Below are positions 57,311-64,000 of a stretch of DNA of 64,000 bases, one piece after another (the first letter of the stretch is position 1; each line of letters begins with the position of its first letter). The position numbers and the translations under genes were made by a program. The notes beneath the pieces are model-generated. The model was not told the DNA's origin. It did not search any database and worked only from the letters and a program-made list of their open reading frames with translations. The DNA comes from Paraspadella gotoi (taxonomy: Eukaryota > Chaetognatha): positions 16,053,452-16,117,451 of the forward strand of contig CM119270.1 in the NCBI GenBank assembly GCA_051294375.1, written 5' to 3'.

Positions 57311-59875
57311 AACCTTAATTATTAACTTATTATTAAACTAATTATTTAACTTATTTTATTTATTTACAATTAACAAATTATTACGAAACCTTAATAAAAT
57401 TTCTCTAAAATTAATAAGCTGTGATGCCAGGGCTTTGGTCTGTTTCAGATAAACAAGATATATACCTTTAAAATATAAGATAAAGCAACAATGAAGGATC
57501 ACCATTTGGTGATGGCTCGCCTATACCTGGATATTGGGATTAAAGAGCCGAAATCCATGAAGGGTATAGGTTCCCAACTGATGACCTTCCCATTGTATAA
57601 ACATAAAAGATAAAAAATATTCAAAAAAGAAATAATTAAAAATAGGATAAAGAAAAAATAAAATTTTCATTAAAGTATTTTAAAATTATATTCATGACAT
57701 AAAGGTGCCCCTATAGACCTTTCCCCAGTATGTATCCCTATCAGAACATACAATTCTACATGGTAGTCTTATCCCTATTGGTAAAAAAATCATATATAAC
57801 GTTGGTCCCTCAAAAAATTATCCATTCCCACCCCTTTCTGTTCAGTCCTCTTAGATATTATGATTTTTCATTAATGACTTTCTAACAGAAATGATGTGTG
57901 ATATCTATTAGAAAAACTAGGACAGATAGTAATCTAACCTTGTGTTGCATAGATGCTCCCTCTATTTCCAGAAGACAACACTGACTTCCCTCCCAAATTG
58001 TATTATTAGATAAATAAAACATTTTTAAAAAAAGAAAGCAATATATGTTTGAATAAATAATATAGATTAAATACTAAATCCTTCATAAAAATATCAAAAT
58101 ATTACAATAGAAAAATGAAAAGAAAATAGTGAAACAAGTAATTTGCAAATTTTCATAAAGAACCAAAGAAATGATGATCCGATTCAACTGGTTTAATTTA
58201 GTCCTAACAAAAAATTAATTGGCTAAACATTACTTTCGCCGACCTGGGTTTTGGCGTATTTTGAAAAATCATTTAAAAATATTTATCTTTGGCAATGATA
58301 GAATCCGTTTTACCCTCTAGGAAACTTCTTATCAGCTTTTTCAAACCAGTGCAGGGACGATTAGGCAAAAATTGTGTCGCCTTCTTTCTTCTTGATGAGG
58401 ATGACGTGATGATCCAAAAACATCCTTCCCTTCCCTAGCCTTAGTTTAAATTTTGACTAGAAAAATAATTTTTCTATACCTTTAAATTTAAAATGGCATG
58501 AAAGTTTGTTACAGATATGTTCAAGGATTTGCAAACACGGGCAGCGCAGTCTTCATCCTTCAACATCTTTTGATAGCGTCTTTAGTGATTGAGGTCGCCA
58601 TGAATTTGAAAAATAAAAAGCTTTAAATTCATATTGATTAGTTGATGCTGTAGTAGTAGTATATTTAGCTGTAATAGTTTTCCTTAACCCCCGGCCAGTT
58701 AAGATGGTAATCGTTCAAAGGCGGTAAGTAATAAGATATAATAAGATTGTTTTATGTAGTATGTAGTGTTGTCCTATATATAGTAATATTGTAATTTAAA
58801 TAAATAACATTGTTGATGCTGTTCATTGAATTCTTATTGAAAATAAATTGGTTTTATGTAAAAAAATACATTTAAAATGCGCATGTAGTTGTTGTTTTAA
58901 AGAATGATGATAGACAAATACGGCAGATACTTCATATACTCATAACCAACAAATATTAAAATGAGTTGTTATTATTGATTAAAGTATTTTAATAGAAAAA
59001 GTATTATTTAGTAATTAAAGTACATTTTTCTCTCATACCGGAGTTTCTCGTGACTCGTTAATCTCATTTGCATATTCGAGTAAGCTGGTCCAGTGTACTA
59101 ACCTTTTGAGCATACAGTACTCGTCAGTCGAGGTTCGAATTAGCATTATATGTCAATGTGATCATATCTGCAAGGTTTTTTGAAAATCCGAGTTTAGCTT
59201 CTCGGTCTAGTATAAACTACATAATATAACAGGAAGAAAAGTTTCCGCTGTCATTATATATTAATTTTTTTGGGTATTTTGCTGAATTTATTAAATTTTT
59301 AGTCACATTATACATGATACACGTATAAAAAAGTAGTCTCTTTACCTACAGGGGGCCAGTCCCCCAACCCCTATTTTTCGCGAAATATCATCAAAATCAA
59401 AATCCCATTTTTCTTAGAATAGTAAAAACTAACCTTGTAGAAGAAGGGGGTGTAATTGAATGTAATGATGTAATGAGAAGGAAAACAAAAAAACTGATTC
59501 TCTATTAGATCTATTGGATCGCTTACTAAAAGATAAACCATCAATAGGTATGTAAAACGAGGAGCGCGGCTGCACGCGACAAACGAAACATTGACTTGAC
59601 AAGAAAGAAAAAGAAGATTCAATCACTCAATATTTTCTTTTATTATGTAATGTAATGTAAAGTAATATAATATGTATGCACAAATTCAGAGATGCAAGAA
59701 ACAAATAATATATGATTAAGTACAAATTAACAAAAAAGCATTTCCAAAAGACTCTAAAATTAACTTGACCCTTCACTCCCAACTTTTTATCTCACAATTT
59801 TTCCGAAATTGTTTCACGAATCGTTGGAGTCAAATCGGTCAGAAGGAAACAAGATCTGAAGGTCTGACGAAGTCT
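57311..59875. other. AT-rich intergenic DNA, no gene seen
   Basis: About 2.5 kb downstream of paralogue 2. A CCAGAAGACAACACTGAC text near 57970 resembles the interior of the hAT-like elements, suggesting an old related insertion. No coding exons recognised. Confidence 0.4.

Positions 59876-64000
<4,125 letters not shown>

Overview
This is a fragmented window of animal nuclear DNA. It has spliced genes with GT-AG introns, tRNA-derived SINEs, cut-and-paste and foldback transposons, long CT/GA, TTTC/GAAA and GTC microsatellites, and many N gaps. The leftmost gene is an E-protein (daughterless) whose bHLH reads QTKLGIL as in fly and nematode rather than the vertebrate QTKLLIL. That suggests an ecdysozoan invertebrate, but the species cannot be fixed from sequence. 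All gene models lie on the minus strand.

Layout: 0.9-3.7 kb holds the daughterless gene. 4.0-4.2 kb holds the last exon of an unidentified gene that ends just upstream of it. 4.3-11.4 kb is gap-rich, microsatellite-rich DNA with only weak coding signals. 11.5-29.5 kb holds three copies of one ~5.5-6 kb segment, two direct and one inverted. Only the inverted copy runs into intact flanking sequence. There a complete 8-exon gene for a 601-residue Cys/Gly-rich protein can be read (26977-30230) with every splice phase agreeing. The two direct copies carry dense single-base indels and start at 25-N gaps, so I suspect uncorrected long-read gap filling rather than true duplication.

32.3-37.3 kb and 59.9-64.0 kb hold two paralogues of an unrecognised secreted or type I membrane protein. 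Six consecutive shared internal exons have identical lengths (245, 214, 115, 244, 362, 151 nt). The right-hand copy has a Thr/Pro/Glu-rich stalk, one transmembrane helix and a short tail; that terminal exon was not found in the left copy. One donor in the left copy is GC instead of GT.

Between the paralogues lies repeat DNA: nested SINE and hAT-like elements, a family of ~150-200 bp foldback elements with exact 13-bp target duplications and a hammerhead-ribozyme-like core, TTAGGG-rich higher-order satellite in a palindrome (47.3-49.7 kb) and as a single arm (55.6-57.3 kb), and a compositionally different block (49.7-53.9 kb) containing a 100-N scaffold join.

The most novel-looking signal is the foldback family. 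Three copies start with the same TTGTATT head directly after a 13-bp target duplication and carry a CUGAUGA / stem / GAAAC core. The same core also sits inside both hAT-like copies.
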